Below, in pieces: positions 1-7,207 of a stretch of 64,000 bases of DNA. The DNA is taken from assembly GCA_964619555.1 (NCBI GenBank), contig CAZUDV010000002.1:1-64000 (forward strand), written 5' to 3'. The notes beneath the pieces were generated by a model. That model was given only the letters and a program-made list of their open reading frames with translations. It was not told where the DNA came from and did no database searches. The stretch's first letter is position 1, and the number at the start of each line of letters is the position of its first letter. The position numbers and the translations under genes were made by a program. Source of the stretch: JAGOPY01 sp964619555 (GTDB taxonomy: Bacteria; Bacteroidota; Bacteroidia; Bacteroidales; JAGOPY01).

Positions 1-5
1 ATAAT

Positions 6-53
6 TCTTGTCCATAGTTGTAGGTTTTTGTGTAAACCTATTTTAGGACAAGA
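6..53. repeat. Nested inverted repeat at the window edge
   Basis: An outer perfect 8-bp stem (TCTTGTCC at 6-13, GGACAAGA at 46-53) encloses an inner perfect 7-bp stem (TAGGTTT at 21-27, AAACCTA at 34-40). It lies beyond the 3' end of the DnaE-type polymerase gene. It could be the end of a mobile element continuing to the left, a structured RNA, or a terminator for either side. There is no clear T-run, so a simple intrinsic terminator is unlikely. Confidence 0.5.
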
Positions 54-70
54 CATAAATACACCGTGAA

Positions 71-135
71 AAATGCAAAATGTAAAATGCATATAGGTAA
101 AATGCGCAATGCGCAATGCACAATGTGCAATGAAT
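71..135. repeat. Degenerate 7-bp tandem repeats
   Basis: Three copies of AAATGYA run in tandem at 71-91. After a 9-base interruption come AATGCGC, AATGCGC, AATGCAC, AATGTGC and AATGAAT at 101-135, all in strict 7-base phase. The block ends 13 bases from the stop of the polymerase gene. The same period recurs at 3607-3634 and 5826-5858. Confidence 0.85.
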
Positions 136-148
136 AGGTGACAAAAAG

Positions 149-3091
149 TTATTTTCCTCTCGGGTCCGGCGCCAGCGGCAGCTTCATCATACTTTCCACT
201 TCCATGCTCGGAAACCCGAACTCCTCGACGATCTTTCCGGTGACCTGGTACACGCCGTAGCCCCGGAAGGGCGAAGCGCGAAGGGTGGGAGGGAAGTGGA
301 CGGTGTCGAAAAACTCTCCCTCGGTATCCAGCCAGGCGGCAAAGTGCATGATCTCTCCCTTCACCGTCCGGACATATTTGATGGTTACCAGGTTGCCCGC
401 CATGGTCACCCGCCGGCCGATGTTGTTCACCATGTCGCGGGCCATGATCTCGCCCCGGAAACCGTCCTGCAGCAGGTCGAACATGGTCATGCTCACCGGC
501 CATCCGAGCAGTTCCATCTCGTCGTAGGCGTCTTCCACCCCCGTATGCACGAGTTGCGGCAGGCTGAAATTGCGTACGGGGGCCGGGAACAGGGCCTGGT
601 GATGAGGGTTGGGTTTGGTGCGGCGCAAAAGCTGGTGTACCTGCCACAATAAGGCCGCCTTCGACTGCCCGGTGAACCGGAATGCCCCGATACGGATCAG
701 CAGGATCATCTGTTCCAGTCCGGCGTCCACACGGCTGAGGAAGTCCTCCAGCCCCGCGAAGTCCCCGTTGGTTTCGCGCTCCGCTACAATGGCGTGCCCC
801 ACCCTTTGCTCCAGGCTGTCGATGTGCACGAAGCCGGTGTAAATGTCCTTTCCCCGGATACAGGTAAGATAGTTGCTGTGGTTCACGCACGGCAGCATGA
901 TGTTCGCACCGCACCGCCGCGCCTCGTTGAAATAGACCCAGCGGTGGTAAAACCCGCCGAAATTGTTGATCACCGCCACCATGAACTCCAGCGGGAAGTA
1001 CGCCTTCAGGTACAGGCTCTGGAAACTCTCTACGGCATACGAGGCGGAGTGGGCCTTCGAGAAGGAGTAGCCGGCAAACGACTCGATCTGCCGCCACACT
1101 TCCCTTGTGATCTCTTCCGGATAGCCTTTTTCCCGGCAGTTCCTGAAAAACCTGTCCACGATGCGGTCGAGCTCCTTGCGGCTGCGGTACTTGCCGCTCA
1201 TCGCCCGCCGCAACACATCGGCGTCCGACAGGTCCAGGCCGGCAAAGTGGTGACAGACCTTCAAAACATCCTCCTGGTAGACCATCACGCCAAAGGTCTC
1301 TTCCAGTTGCTCCTTCATCACGGGATGGATGTACTCGAACTTATCGGGGTGATGAAACCGGTGGATATACTCCTTCATCATGCCCGATTTGGCCACGCCG
1401 GGACGGATGATGGAACTGGCCGCCACGAGTGTCAGGTAGTTGTCGCACTTCAGTTTTTTCAGCAACCCACGCATGGCAGGGCTTTCGATGTAAAAACAAC
1501 CGTTGGTTTCGCCGTCCCTGAGCTGGGCCTTCACCTTCGGATCTTTCTTGAATTTGTCCACCTGGTGTACATCGACTTTTACGGCCCGGTTCTCCGCGAT
1601 GATATCGGCGCACTCCCTGATGTGTCCGATTCCACGCTGGCTAAGTATGTCCAGTTTTTCAAACCCGATGTCTTCCGCTATGTACATATCCCACTGGGTG
1701 GTGGGAAATCCTTTCGGGGGCATGTCCAGTGCGGTGTAGCAGGTGATGGGCTCCTCCGAGATAAGTATCCCGCCGGCATGGATGCTGCGCAGGTTGGGAA
1801 AATCCACCATCTTGCGCGCAAGCTGGTGGATGCGCCGGGTGATCCCGTTCTTGTTGAAATTCGCATTGGGGTTTTCTGCCAGGTCATCGATCTCCGCTTT
1901 GGGCAGCCCGTACACTTTGCCCAGTTCCCGCAGGATGGACCTGCCTTTGAAGGTCGACATGGCCCCAAGCAGGGCCGTGTGTTCATGGCCGTATCTTTTG
2001 AAGATGTAATCCTGCACGGTTTCCCGCTCCTTCCAGGAATAATCGATGTCGAAATCGGGCGGGCTGGTGCGCTTGGGGTTGATGAACCGTTCGAAGTAAA
2101 GGTTCAGGTCGATTGGGTCCACATCGGTGATCTTCAGGCAGTAGGCCACGACGCTGTTGGCCCCGGAGCCGCGGCCCACATGGTAAAAGCCGCGGCTCAT
2201 GGAGTACCGAATGATGTCCCACGCGATGAGGAAATACGCCGAAAAGCCCATGTTGCAGATGATCCCGAGCTCGTGCTTCACCCGCCTGGCGGCTTCCCTG
2301 TCAGCTTTCCCGTACCGGTATTCCAGTCCGTCCATCGCCAGCTTTTCCAGCAGGATGCGGTCATCGTAACGCGTACCGGTGAAGGTCTGCTTATTCTTCA
2401 CGGAGTGGAAGTCGAAGGCGATGGTGCATGCATCCATCATCCGGTGGGTATTTTCGATGATCTCCGGGTAGTCTTTGAAGGCATTGGAAAGCCTTTCCCG
2501 CAGGACAAAGTGCTCGTGCCTGGGCGCCATTTGCTCCGGTGCCAGCTTGCTGATGAGCGTATTGTGGTCGATGGCCCTGAGGTTTTGGTGCAGTTCGAAG
2601 TCGCCCGGACCATCGAGGGTCACGGGGTGATGTGCGACGAGCTTGCTGAGGTGGTTGTGCGGTTCCGCGGAGAAAAGGCGGCGTACGTGTTCCGGTCGGA
2701 TGCCGCAACGTTCATTGTTTTTCAGTTCATCCAGGCGGATGGAGCCATAGGGATAGACGATGAAGGCGTTCAGGAACTCCGGCGCCCGGTGGGGCAGGGG
2801 AGTGCCCTCGATGTTGTGCCGGGAGAGGAAGGTGTTGAGTTCCCGGAAACCGTCGTTGTTCATGGCAAGGCCGGTGTAGAGCAGCCGGTCGCCGTCGCGG
2901 AACTCTATGCCCGCTATGGGCCGTATGCCGGCATCCTGGCAGAGTTTCACGAAATCCGGTATTGCGGAGGAATTATTTATATCGGTAAGGCCCAGGGTCT
3001 CAACCCCAAGTGATGAAGCTTTTTCAATGAGTTTTTCGAGGGACATGGTCCCGAAACGCAAACTGAAATAGCTGTGACAATTCCAAAACAT
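149..3091 (-). CDS. dnaE2: Error-prone DnaE-type DNA polymerase III alpha subunit
   Basis: C-family replicative-type polymerase, here probably for damage tolerance. From the chosen start the protein is 980 residues, shorter than a replicative DnaE (about 1160). An N-terminal PHP domain begins at NCHSYFS (4-10). The palm has GRGSGANS (307-314) and PDFDID (345-350), where D348 and D350 should be the catalytic aspartates. A helix-hairpin-helix region and a C-terminal OB-like part follow. The gene lies downstream of a Y-family polymerase on the same strand, next to an S24 repressor, the arrangement of an SOS mutagenesis cassette. The ATG at 3091 matches the usual short N-terminus; an in-frame ATG at 3109 is the alternative. 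The open frame continues upstream into the N gap, which is not coding. G+C is higher than in most of the window. Confidence 0.9.
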   Translation of the reverse strand: MFWNCHSYFSLRFGTMSLEKLIEKASSLGVETLGLTDINNSSAIPDFVKLCQDAGIRPIAGIEFRDGDRLLYTGLAMNNDGFRELNTFLSRHNIEGTPLPHRAPEFLNAFIVYPYGSIRLDELKNNERCGIRPEHVRRLFSAEPHNHLSKLVAHHPVTLDGPGDFELHQNLRAIDHNTLISKLAPEQMAPRHEHFVLRERLSNAFKDYPEIIENTHRMMDACTIAFDFHSVKNKQTFTGTRYDDRILLEKLAMDGLEYRYGKADREAARRVKHELGIICNMGFSAYFLIAWDIIRYSMSRGFYHVGRGSGANSVVAYCLKITDVDPIDLNLYFERFINPKRTSPPDFDIDYSWKERETVQDYIFKRYGHEHTALLGAMSTFKGRSILRELGKVYGLPKAEIDDLAENPNANFNKNGITRRIHQLARKMVDFPNLRSIHAGGILISEEPITCYTALDMPPKGFPTTQWDMYIAEDIGFEKLDILSQRGIGHIRECADIIAENRAVKVDVHQVDKFKKDPKVKAQLRDGETNGCFYIESPAMRGLLKKLKCDNYLTLVAASSIIRPGVAKSGMMKEYIHRFHHPDKFEYIHPVMKEQLEETFGVMVYQEDVLKVCHHFAGLDLSDADVLRRAMSGKYRSRKELDRIVDRFFRNCREKGYPEEITREVWRQIESFAGYSFSKAHSASYAVESFQSLYLKAYFPLEFMVAVINNFGGFYHRWVYFNEARRCGANIMLPCVNHSNYLTCIRGKDIYTGFVHIDSLEQRVGHAIVAERETNGDFAGLEDFLSRVDAGLEQMILLIRIGAFRFTGQSKAALLWQVHQLLRRTKPNPHHQALFPAPVRNFSLPQLVHTGVEDAYDEMELLGWPVSMTMFDLLQDGFRGEIMARDMVNNIGRRVTMAGNLVTIKYVRTVKGEIMHFAAWLDTEGEFFDTVHFPPTLRASPFRGYGVYQVTGKIVEEFGFPSMEVESMMKLPLAPDPRGK

Positions 3092-3161
3092 ATTGCAAAT
3101 TCCATACATATTCCGTCGGCTGGCGGACCGAACGAACAATCCTTTCCCCACCCCCGCCCCT

Positions 3162-3538
3162 CCCATGCTGTCGAAATCTGCTTCGAGCAAGGCTTTCCAG
3201 GGGAGGNNNNNNNNNNNNNNNNNNNNNNNNNNNNNNNNNNNNNNNNNNNNNNNNNNNNNNNNNNNNNNNNNNNNNNNNNNNNNNNNNNNNNNNNNNNNNN
3301 NNNNNNGGAGGTATTTACGCCGCCCTTTCTTTTCCCCGGGTTTCACCCGGGGCTACATTCACTTCGCTCCTCCGGAGCGCATCTCTGCGTTCCCGTTTCC
3401 CCGCGCTTCCCATGCTATCGAAATCTGCTTCGAGCAAGGCTTTCCAGGGGAGGGGAGGTATTTACGCCGCCCTTTCTTTTCCCCGGGTTTCACCCGGGGC
3501 TACATTCAGTTCGCTCCTCCGGAGCGCATTTCCGCTTT
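3162..3538. repeat. 147-bp tandem repeat with paired hairpins, interrupted by the gap
   Basis: The segment 3409-3538 repeats 3162-3206 plus 3307-3391 with only a few differences. Positions 3307 and 3454 are equivalent (offset 147), and 3165 and 3412 are equivalent (offset 247, which is 147 plus the 100 Ns). Each unit carries two hairpins: CCCCGGGT/ACCCGGGG with a 3-base loop (3334-3352 and 3481-3499) and CGCTCC/GGAGCG with a 3-base loop (3365-3379 and 3512-3526). The paired short GC-rich hairpins resemble dispersed intergenic repeats I recall from other Bacteroidetes; that resemblance is from memory. Confidence 0.85.
3207..3306. other. Assembly gap (100 N)
   Basis: Exactly 100 Ns, a conventional placeholder length. 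The flanks join seamlessly when compared with the intact copy at 3441-3460, so the true missing length may be zero or a multiple of 147 bp. Confidence 0.95.
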
Positions 3539-3606
3539 CCCGTTCACCTGCCTCTCAACTTCTCAACCTTTCTGCCTCCCTGCCACCATGCTCCCTGCCC
3601 TTGTCC

Positions 3607-3634
3607 AACTGCTAACTGCCAACTGCCAACTGTT
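3607..3634. repeat. 7-bp tandem repeat (AACTGNN x4)
   Basis: AACTGCT, AACTGCC, AACTGCC and AACTGTT follow each other without a gap and end at the base before the stop codon of the Y-family polymerase gene. Confidence 0.9.
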
Positions 3635-4789
3635 CTAATGCCCCACCCCCACCGCCCTCCTGATCGCTTTCTTCCCGAACCGCAGCCGGATTTGGTCCAT
3701 GGCATGGTACAGGCTCACCATCTCGGGGGTGTCCTCGAACATGTCGAGCTGTTGCACGCCGCCGACGAGGTGGCTGAACTTGACCCCCACGAGCCGGATG
3801 AGCATCCTGCGCTGGTAGAGCCGGTCGAACAGTTCCAGGGCCGTTTTGATCAGCACGTGGTCGAAGGATGTATAAGGTATATGCTGCTGCAGGGTGTGCG
3901 TGTCGAAGTTGGAATAGCGGATCTTTACCGTGACGCAGGAGGTGAGCTTCTGCTGCTTGCGCAGGTCGAAGGCCAGGCGTTCCACCTTCACCGAGATCAG
4001 GCGGCGGATCTGCGCCACGTCGATGGTGTCGGTTTCAAAAGTTGTTTCCGAGCCGATGGATTTGCGCTCCGAGTAAGGCCTGACAGGCGCCTGGTCGATG
4101 CCATTGGCCTTTTTCCATACCGCCAGGCCATTCTTGCCCAGCACCTTCTCCACCATCTCGGGCGGGATGCGGCTGAGCGTTTCGATGGTATCCACCCCCA
4201 TGGAGCGCAGCAGCCGGTAGGCCTTGTCGCCGATCATGGGGATCTTTTTGATCGACAGCGGGTTGAGGAAGGCGTGTACCCTGTCTGCCGGGACTTCCAG
4301 TTCGCCGTTGGGCTTGGCCTCGCCCGTGGCGATCTTGGATACCGTTTTGTTGACGGACAATCCCAGGGAGATGGGCAGCCCCGTTTCCCGGATGATGGTC
4401 TGCCGCAGTTCGTGCGTCCACTTCAGGCATCCGAAGAAGCGGTCCATCCCCGTAATGTCGATGTAATGCTCATCGATGGAAGCCTTCTCATATACCGGCG
4501 CCCTTTCGGCGATGATCTGCGTAACTGCCCGGGAATAGCGGGTGTACTGGTCCATGTCGCCCCGCACGATGATGGCGTCGCGGCAGAGCAGGCGGGCAGT
4601 CTTCATCGGCATGGCGGAATGTACGCCGAACTGCCGCGCTTCGTAGCTGCAACTGGCTACCACGCCCCGGTCCGACGTGCCCCCGATGAGCACCGGGAGC
4701 CCGTTCAGCTTCGGGTTCAGCAACCTCTCCACCGATACGAAAAAGGTGTCGAGGTCAAGATGGATGATATGACGGGAAGGGTCGGTCAT
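3635..4789 (-). CDS. dinB: Y-family DNA polymerase IV
   Basis: Translesion polymerase of 384 residues, full length for the family. The first metal-binding aspartate is D12 in DLDTFF, with the Phe steric gate just after. The second site is SIDEHYID with D106 and E107. Thumb helix-hairpin-helix motifs lie near 180-225, and the little-finger domain covers about 240-345. QLDMF (347-351) near the C-terminus is a good beta-clamp binding motif. The gene is divergent from the XRE-S24 repressor, sharing a region with two palindromes, and the DnaE-type polymerase follows 543 bases downstream. The start codon sits in a doubled GTCATTA heptamer (4785-4798). G+C is about 63% in 4141-4200, well above genes further right. 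Repression by the neighbouring S24 protein is inferred. Confidence 0.95.
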   Translation of the reverse strand: MTDPSRHIIHLDLDTFFVSVERLLNPKLNGLPVLIGGTSDRGVVASCSYEARQFGVHSAMPMKTARLLCRDAIIVRGDMDQYTRYSRAVTQIIAERAPVYEKASIDEHYIDITGMDRFFGCLKWTHELRQTIIRETGLPISLGLSVNKTVSKIATGEAKPNGELEVPADRVHAFLNPLSIKKIPMIGDKAYRLLRSMGVDTIETLSRIPPEMVEKVLGKNGLAVWKKANGIDQAPVRPYSERKSIGSETTFETDTIDVAQIRRLISVKVERLAFDLRKQQKLTSCVTVKIRYSNFDTHTLQQHIPYTSFDHVLIKTALELFDRLYQRRMLIRLVGVKFSHLVGGVQQLDMFEDTPEMVSLYHAMDQIRLRFGKKAIRRAVGVGH

Positions 4790-4812
4790 TAGTCATTAGG
4801 GTAAAATTTTTC

Positions 4813-4843
4813 TTGACTTCTGTTCTTTTTTGTTATACTTTTG
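4813..4843 (+). promoter_or_regulatory. Bacteroidetes-type promoter of the XRE-S24 gene
   Basis: TTGAC at 4813-4817 (-33 element) and TACTTTTG at 4836-4843 (-7 element, consensus TAnnTTTG) are 20 bases apart. The predicted start falls near 4850, inside the first operator, leaving a leader of about 120 bases. Confidence 0.6.
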
Positions 4844-4883
4844 ATTAAAATTTAATCAAATATTTGACTACAATTTAATCAAA
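4840..4883. promoter_or_regulatory. Two tandem 21-bp operators
   Basis: Site 1 (4840-4860) is a perfect palindrome: TTTGATTAAA, a central A, then its inverted copy. Site 2 (4863-4883) matches site 1 at 19 of 21 positions, with both changes in the left half. The centres (4850 and 4873) are 23 bp apart, about two helical turns. Site 1 overlaps the -7 element of the repressor promoter, so binding should repress that gene and plausibly the divergent polymerase genes. Confidence 0.7.
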
Positions 4884-4925
4884 ATATCATTGCAAGTCAA
4901 GAGGAAAAATTTTTTTTTCAACAGA

Positions 4926-4950
4926 CCGGGTATATTTTGAAAAAACCCGG
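4926..4950 (+). other. Leader hairpin
   Basis: CCGGGT (4926-4931) pairs with ACCCGG (4945-4950) across a 13-base AT-rich loop. It lies in the untranslated leader, 22 bases before the repressor start codon. It has no T-run, so any role would more likely be in translation or RNA stability. Confidence 0.4.
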
Positions 4951-4972
4951 ATAAACCAATAACGAGCAAGCT

Positions 4973-5776
4973 ATGCTGTATTTCAGTTCTAACATCAAGC
5001 TTTTACGGAAGAGACTGGGCAGGACCCAGGATGATATTGCCTTTTCGCTGGAAATGAAACGATCGACTTTAAGCGGTTATGAGAATGGAATCGCGGAGCC
5101 GGGACTGGAGGCTTTGACAACTTTCAGCCGGTACTTCAAAATATCCATCGATACGCTGGTGAAAGTGGACCTCCGGAAGTTGCCCGAAAGTGAATTGTCC
5201 CAGATTGAAAGGGGATACGACATTTTCGTGACGGGAGGAAATCTCCGTGTTTTATCCACCACCGTGGACCAGGAGAATAATGAGAATATCGAAGTTGTGA
5301 GCGAAAGCGCCAAAGCAGGGTACCGGAGTGGTTTTGCCGATCCTGAATTCATCCGGGTACTGCCTGTCTTCCAATTGCCTTTCCTGTCGAAAGACCGCAA
5401 ATACAGGGCTTTCCAGGTAAATGGCGACTCCATGCTGCCGATACCGGATAGATCCTGGGTAGTAGGGGAGTACGTACAGAACTGGCATACAATCCGCAGC
5501 GGCCATCCCTATGTCATCCTGACCATGGAGGATGGGATCGTTTTTAAAATAATCGATAATAAACTCAAAGAGGAACAAAAACTGACGCTCATCTCCCTGA
5601 ATCCGCTCTATGAGCCCTTTGATGTCCATGTGAAGGATATCCGGGAAGTATGGAAATTCGTGCATTATTTCTCCTCCGAAGTCCCGGAACCCAATATCCC
5701 GAAAGACGATCTGGTGAAAACGATCCAGTCGCTGGAAAAAGAAATCAAGGCGATACAGATGAAACTGAATCTTTAA
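4973..5776 (+). CDS. XRE-family S24 (LexA/UmuD-like) autocleaving repressor
   Basis: 267 residues. An N-terminal Cro/C1-type helix-turn-helix spans about 7-60 (TQDDIAFSLEMKRSTLSGYE). The C-terminal S24 peptidase-like domain covers about 125-235, with the Ser nucleophile S153 in GDSML and the general-base lysine K192 in VFKI. A115-G116 in AKAGY is placed where LexA-type proteins cut themselves. The tail 244-265 looks like a short coiled coil. Known members of this family are cleaved after RecA-ssDNA activation, which relieves repression of damage genes. Two palindromes immediately upstream and the divergent polymerase pair fit that role. Typical LexA is smaller and has a winged helix, so this is an analogue rather than LexA itself. 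Confidence 0.9.
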   Translation: MLYFSSNIKLLRKRLGRTQDDIAFSLEMKRSTLSGYENGIAEPGLEALTTFSRYFKISIDTLVKVDLRKLPESELSQIERGYDIFVTGGNLRVLSTTVDQENNENIEVVSESAKAGYRSGFADPEFIRVLPVFQLPFLSKDRKYRAFQVNGDSMLPIPDRSWVVGEYVQNWHTIRSGHPYVILTMEDGIVFKIIDNKLKEEQKLTLISLNPLYEPFDVHVKDIREVWKFVHYFSSEVPEPNIPKDDLVKTIQSLEKEIKAIQMKLNL

Positions 5777-5825
5777 ACGGTTAACGGCAATCACCAAAAT
5801 AGTTGAACGATTCGATACTAACCTC

Positions 5826-5858
5826 AACTTTGAACTTTGAACTTTGAACTTTGAACTT
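5826..5858. repeat. 7-bp tandem repeat (AACTTTG x4.7)
   Basis: Four perfect AACTTTG units plus AACTT, ending two bases before the start codon of the exonuclease gene. The repeat therefore occupies the ribosome-binding region, and changes in copy number would move upstream signals in 7-base steps. Confidence 0.95.
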
Positions 5859-5860
5859 CT

Positions 5861-7207
5861 ATGTATGCTGTCATCGACATTGAAACTACCGGCCTGAATG
5901 CCCGGAAAGACAGGATCACCGAGATCGCTATCATCCTGCACGATGGCGATAAGATCGTGGAGCGGTTCGAAACACTGGTAAACCCCGAGGTCCGTATACC
6001 TTATCATATTACCGCGCTGACCGGTATCAGTAATAAAATGGTGGCCGACGCACCGAGGTTTTTCGAAATTGCCCGAAAAGTGGTCGAAATGACCGACGGG
6101 GCGACTATTGTCGCCCATAATGCCTCTTTCGACTATAATTTCATCCGGTGCGAGTTTAAACGGTTGCTTTATGATTACTCCCGCCATACACTGTGCACCA
6201 AAAAATTGAGCAAGAAGCTATTGCCCGGTATCCAATCCTACGGATTGGGAAGTTTGTCCCGGATCCTGAATATTCATAACCCTGCCCGGCACCGGGCCGG
6301 TGGAGATGCCCTGACGACCGTGGCCCTGTTCGAACATCTCCGGAAAATTGAAAACAAACTCGATGAAATCTCCCTGAAAGGCCTGCATACCAAACTATCC
6401 GCGGAATCCATCAAAAACCTGCCCGAACATCCTGGCGTGTATTATTTTCATGATGAGGAAGGAAACATCCTGTATATAGGAAAGAGTGTCAATATACGCA
6501 GCCGGGTAATGTCGCACATGAGCAATAATGACCATAAAAGAGAGATGGAACTCAGGGAACGCACCGCTTCAGTCACTTATGAACTGACAGGCAGCGACCT
6601 GGTCGCTTCTTTGCTGGAATCGGATGAAATAAAGAAGCATAAGCCGGTCTTTAACCGGTCGCTCAGAAGATCGTTCTTTCAGTACGGGTTGTTTTCGTTT
6701 ACCGGCCAGGATGGCTACATTCACCTGAAAGTTGAAACCATCAAGAAGGATAGATTACCACTGACATCTTATTCAACCAGAAAAGAGGGGATCAGCCATT
6801 TGCAGCGGTTAATCGATGAATATGACCTTTGCCAGACCCTTTGCGGCTTGTATTCCTCTTCCGGAGGCTGTTTCAACCACCACATGGGCGCCTGCAAAGG
6901 AGCCTGCATGGGCAAGGAACCACCGGATGAATACAACGACCGGGTGATCGATGCCATCAGCAAATACAGCTACCGCAACAAGAACTTCTTCATTGTCGAT
7001 GACGGACGGTTTGATCATGAATGTTCAGTGGTCAAGGTGGAGAACGGAAGGTATGTCGGTTTTGGTTTTATAGAACTCGACAGCATCGGCCAGGACGCCG
7101 GGATCCTGCATGACATTATTAAATCTTATGACGATAACCGGGATGCACACGTTATCATCCGGGGATATTTGAGAAGAAACCAGTTTGAAAAAGTGATCGT
7201 TTACTGA
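5861..7207 (+). CDS. DEDDh exonuclease fused to GIY-YIG nuclease with UvrC-like Cys motif
   Basis: 448 residues. Residues 1-165 form a DnaQ-type 3'-5' exonuclease with D6, E8, D91, H144 and D149 as the DEDDh set. Residues 186-270 form a GIY-YIG domain of the UvrC N-terminal kind: PGVYYF (191-196), YIGKS (205-209), glutamate E253 and N265. Downstream, C324, C328, C337, C345 and C349 give C337-x7-C345-x3-C349, the same end spacing I recall for the cysteines reported to hold a 4Fe-4S cluster in E. coli UvrC. Mycobacteria have comparable exonuclease-UvrC-like fusions. The position beside the SOS-type cassette supports a repair role, perhaps incision followed by resection. The stop codon abuts the stop of the convergent gene. 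Confidence 0.88.
   Translation: MYAVIDIETTGLNARKDRITEIAIILHDGDKIVERFETLVNPEVRIPYHITALTGISNKMVADAPRFFEIARKVVEMTDGATIVAHNASFDYNFIRCEFKRLLYDYSRHTLCTKKLSKKLLPGIQSYGLGSLSRILNIHNPARHRAGGDALTTVALFEHLRKIENKLDEISLKGLHTKLSAESIKNLPEHPGVYYFHDEEGNILYIGKSVNIRSRVMSHMSNNDHKREMELRERTASVTYELTGSDLVASLLESDEIKKHKPVFNRSLRRSFFQYGLFSFTGQDGYIHLKVETIKKDRLPLTSYSTRKEGISHLQRLIDEYDLCQTLCGLYSSSGGCFNHHMGACKGACMGKEPPDEYNDRVIDAISKYSYRNKNFFIVDDGRFDHECSVVKVENGRYVGFGFIELDSIGQDAGILHDIIKSYDDNRDAHVIIRGYLRRNQFEKVIVY

Larger units (their letters stand above)
3092..3634. other. 543-bp intergenic region between the two polymerase genes
   Basis: No credible gene is present. The stretch holds the 147-bp tandem repeat, the 100-N gap and, at its right end, a 7-bp tandem repeat. 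Open frames crossing it on either strand are GC-driven or run through the Ns. Confidence 0.8.

Noticed and set aside
794..3013. 739-codon open frame on the plus strand across the DnaE-type gene
   Set aside because: It is antisense to a clear polymerase gene and owes its length to high GC. Its translation has no domain pattern and is low-complexity in Val, His and Asp.
3092..3346. N-terminal extension of the DnaE-type protein into the gap
   Set aside because: Part of the frame is only Ns, and the PHP domain already starts correctly at 3091 or 3109.
3162..3538. CRISPR array
   Set aside because: The unit is 147 bp, repeated end to end without distinct spacers, and no cas genes are present.
3074..4792. 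Long plus-strand open frame over the repeat, the gap and dinB
   Set aside because: It runs through the Ns and is the antisense of dinB.
5826..5858. Short tandem repeat as CRISPR or attachment site
   Set aside because: Period 7 without spacers and no integrase nearby; a simple tandem array explains it.
5252..6187. 311-codon minus-strand frame
   Set aside because: It spans the S24 and exonuclease genes in antisense and translates the 7-bp repeat into a KVQSSKF-like repeat; no coding pattern of its own.
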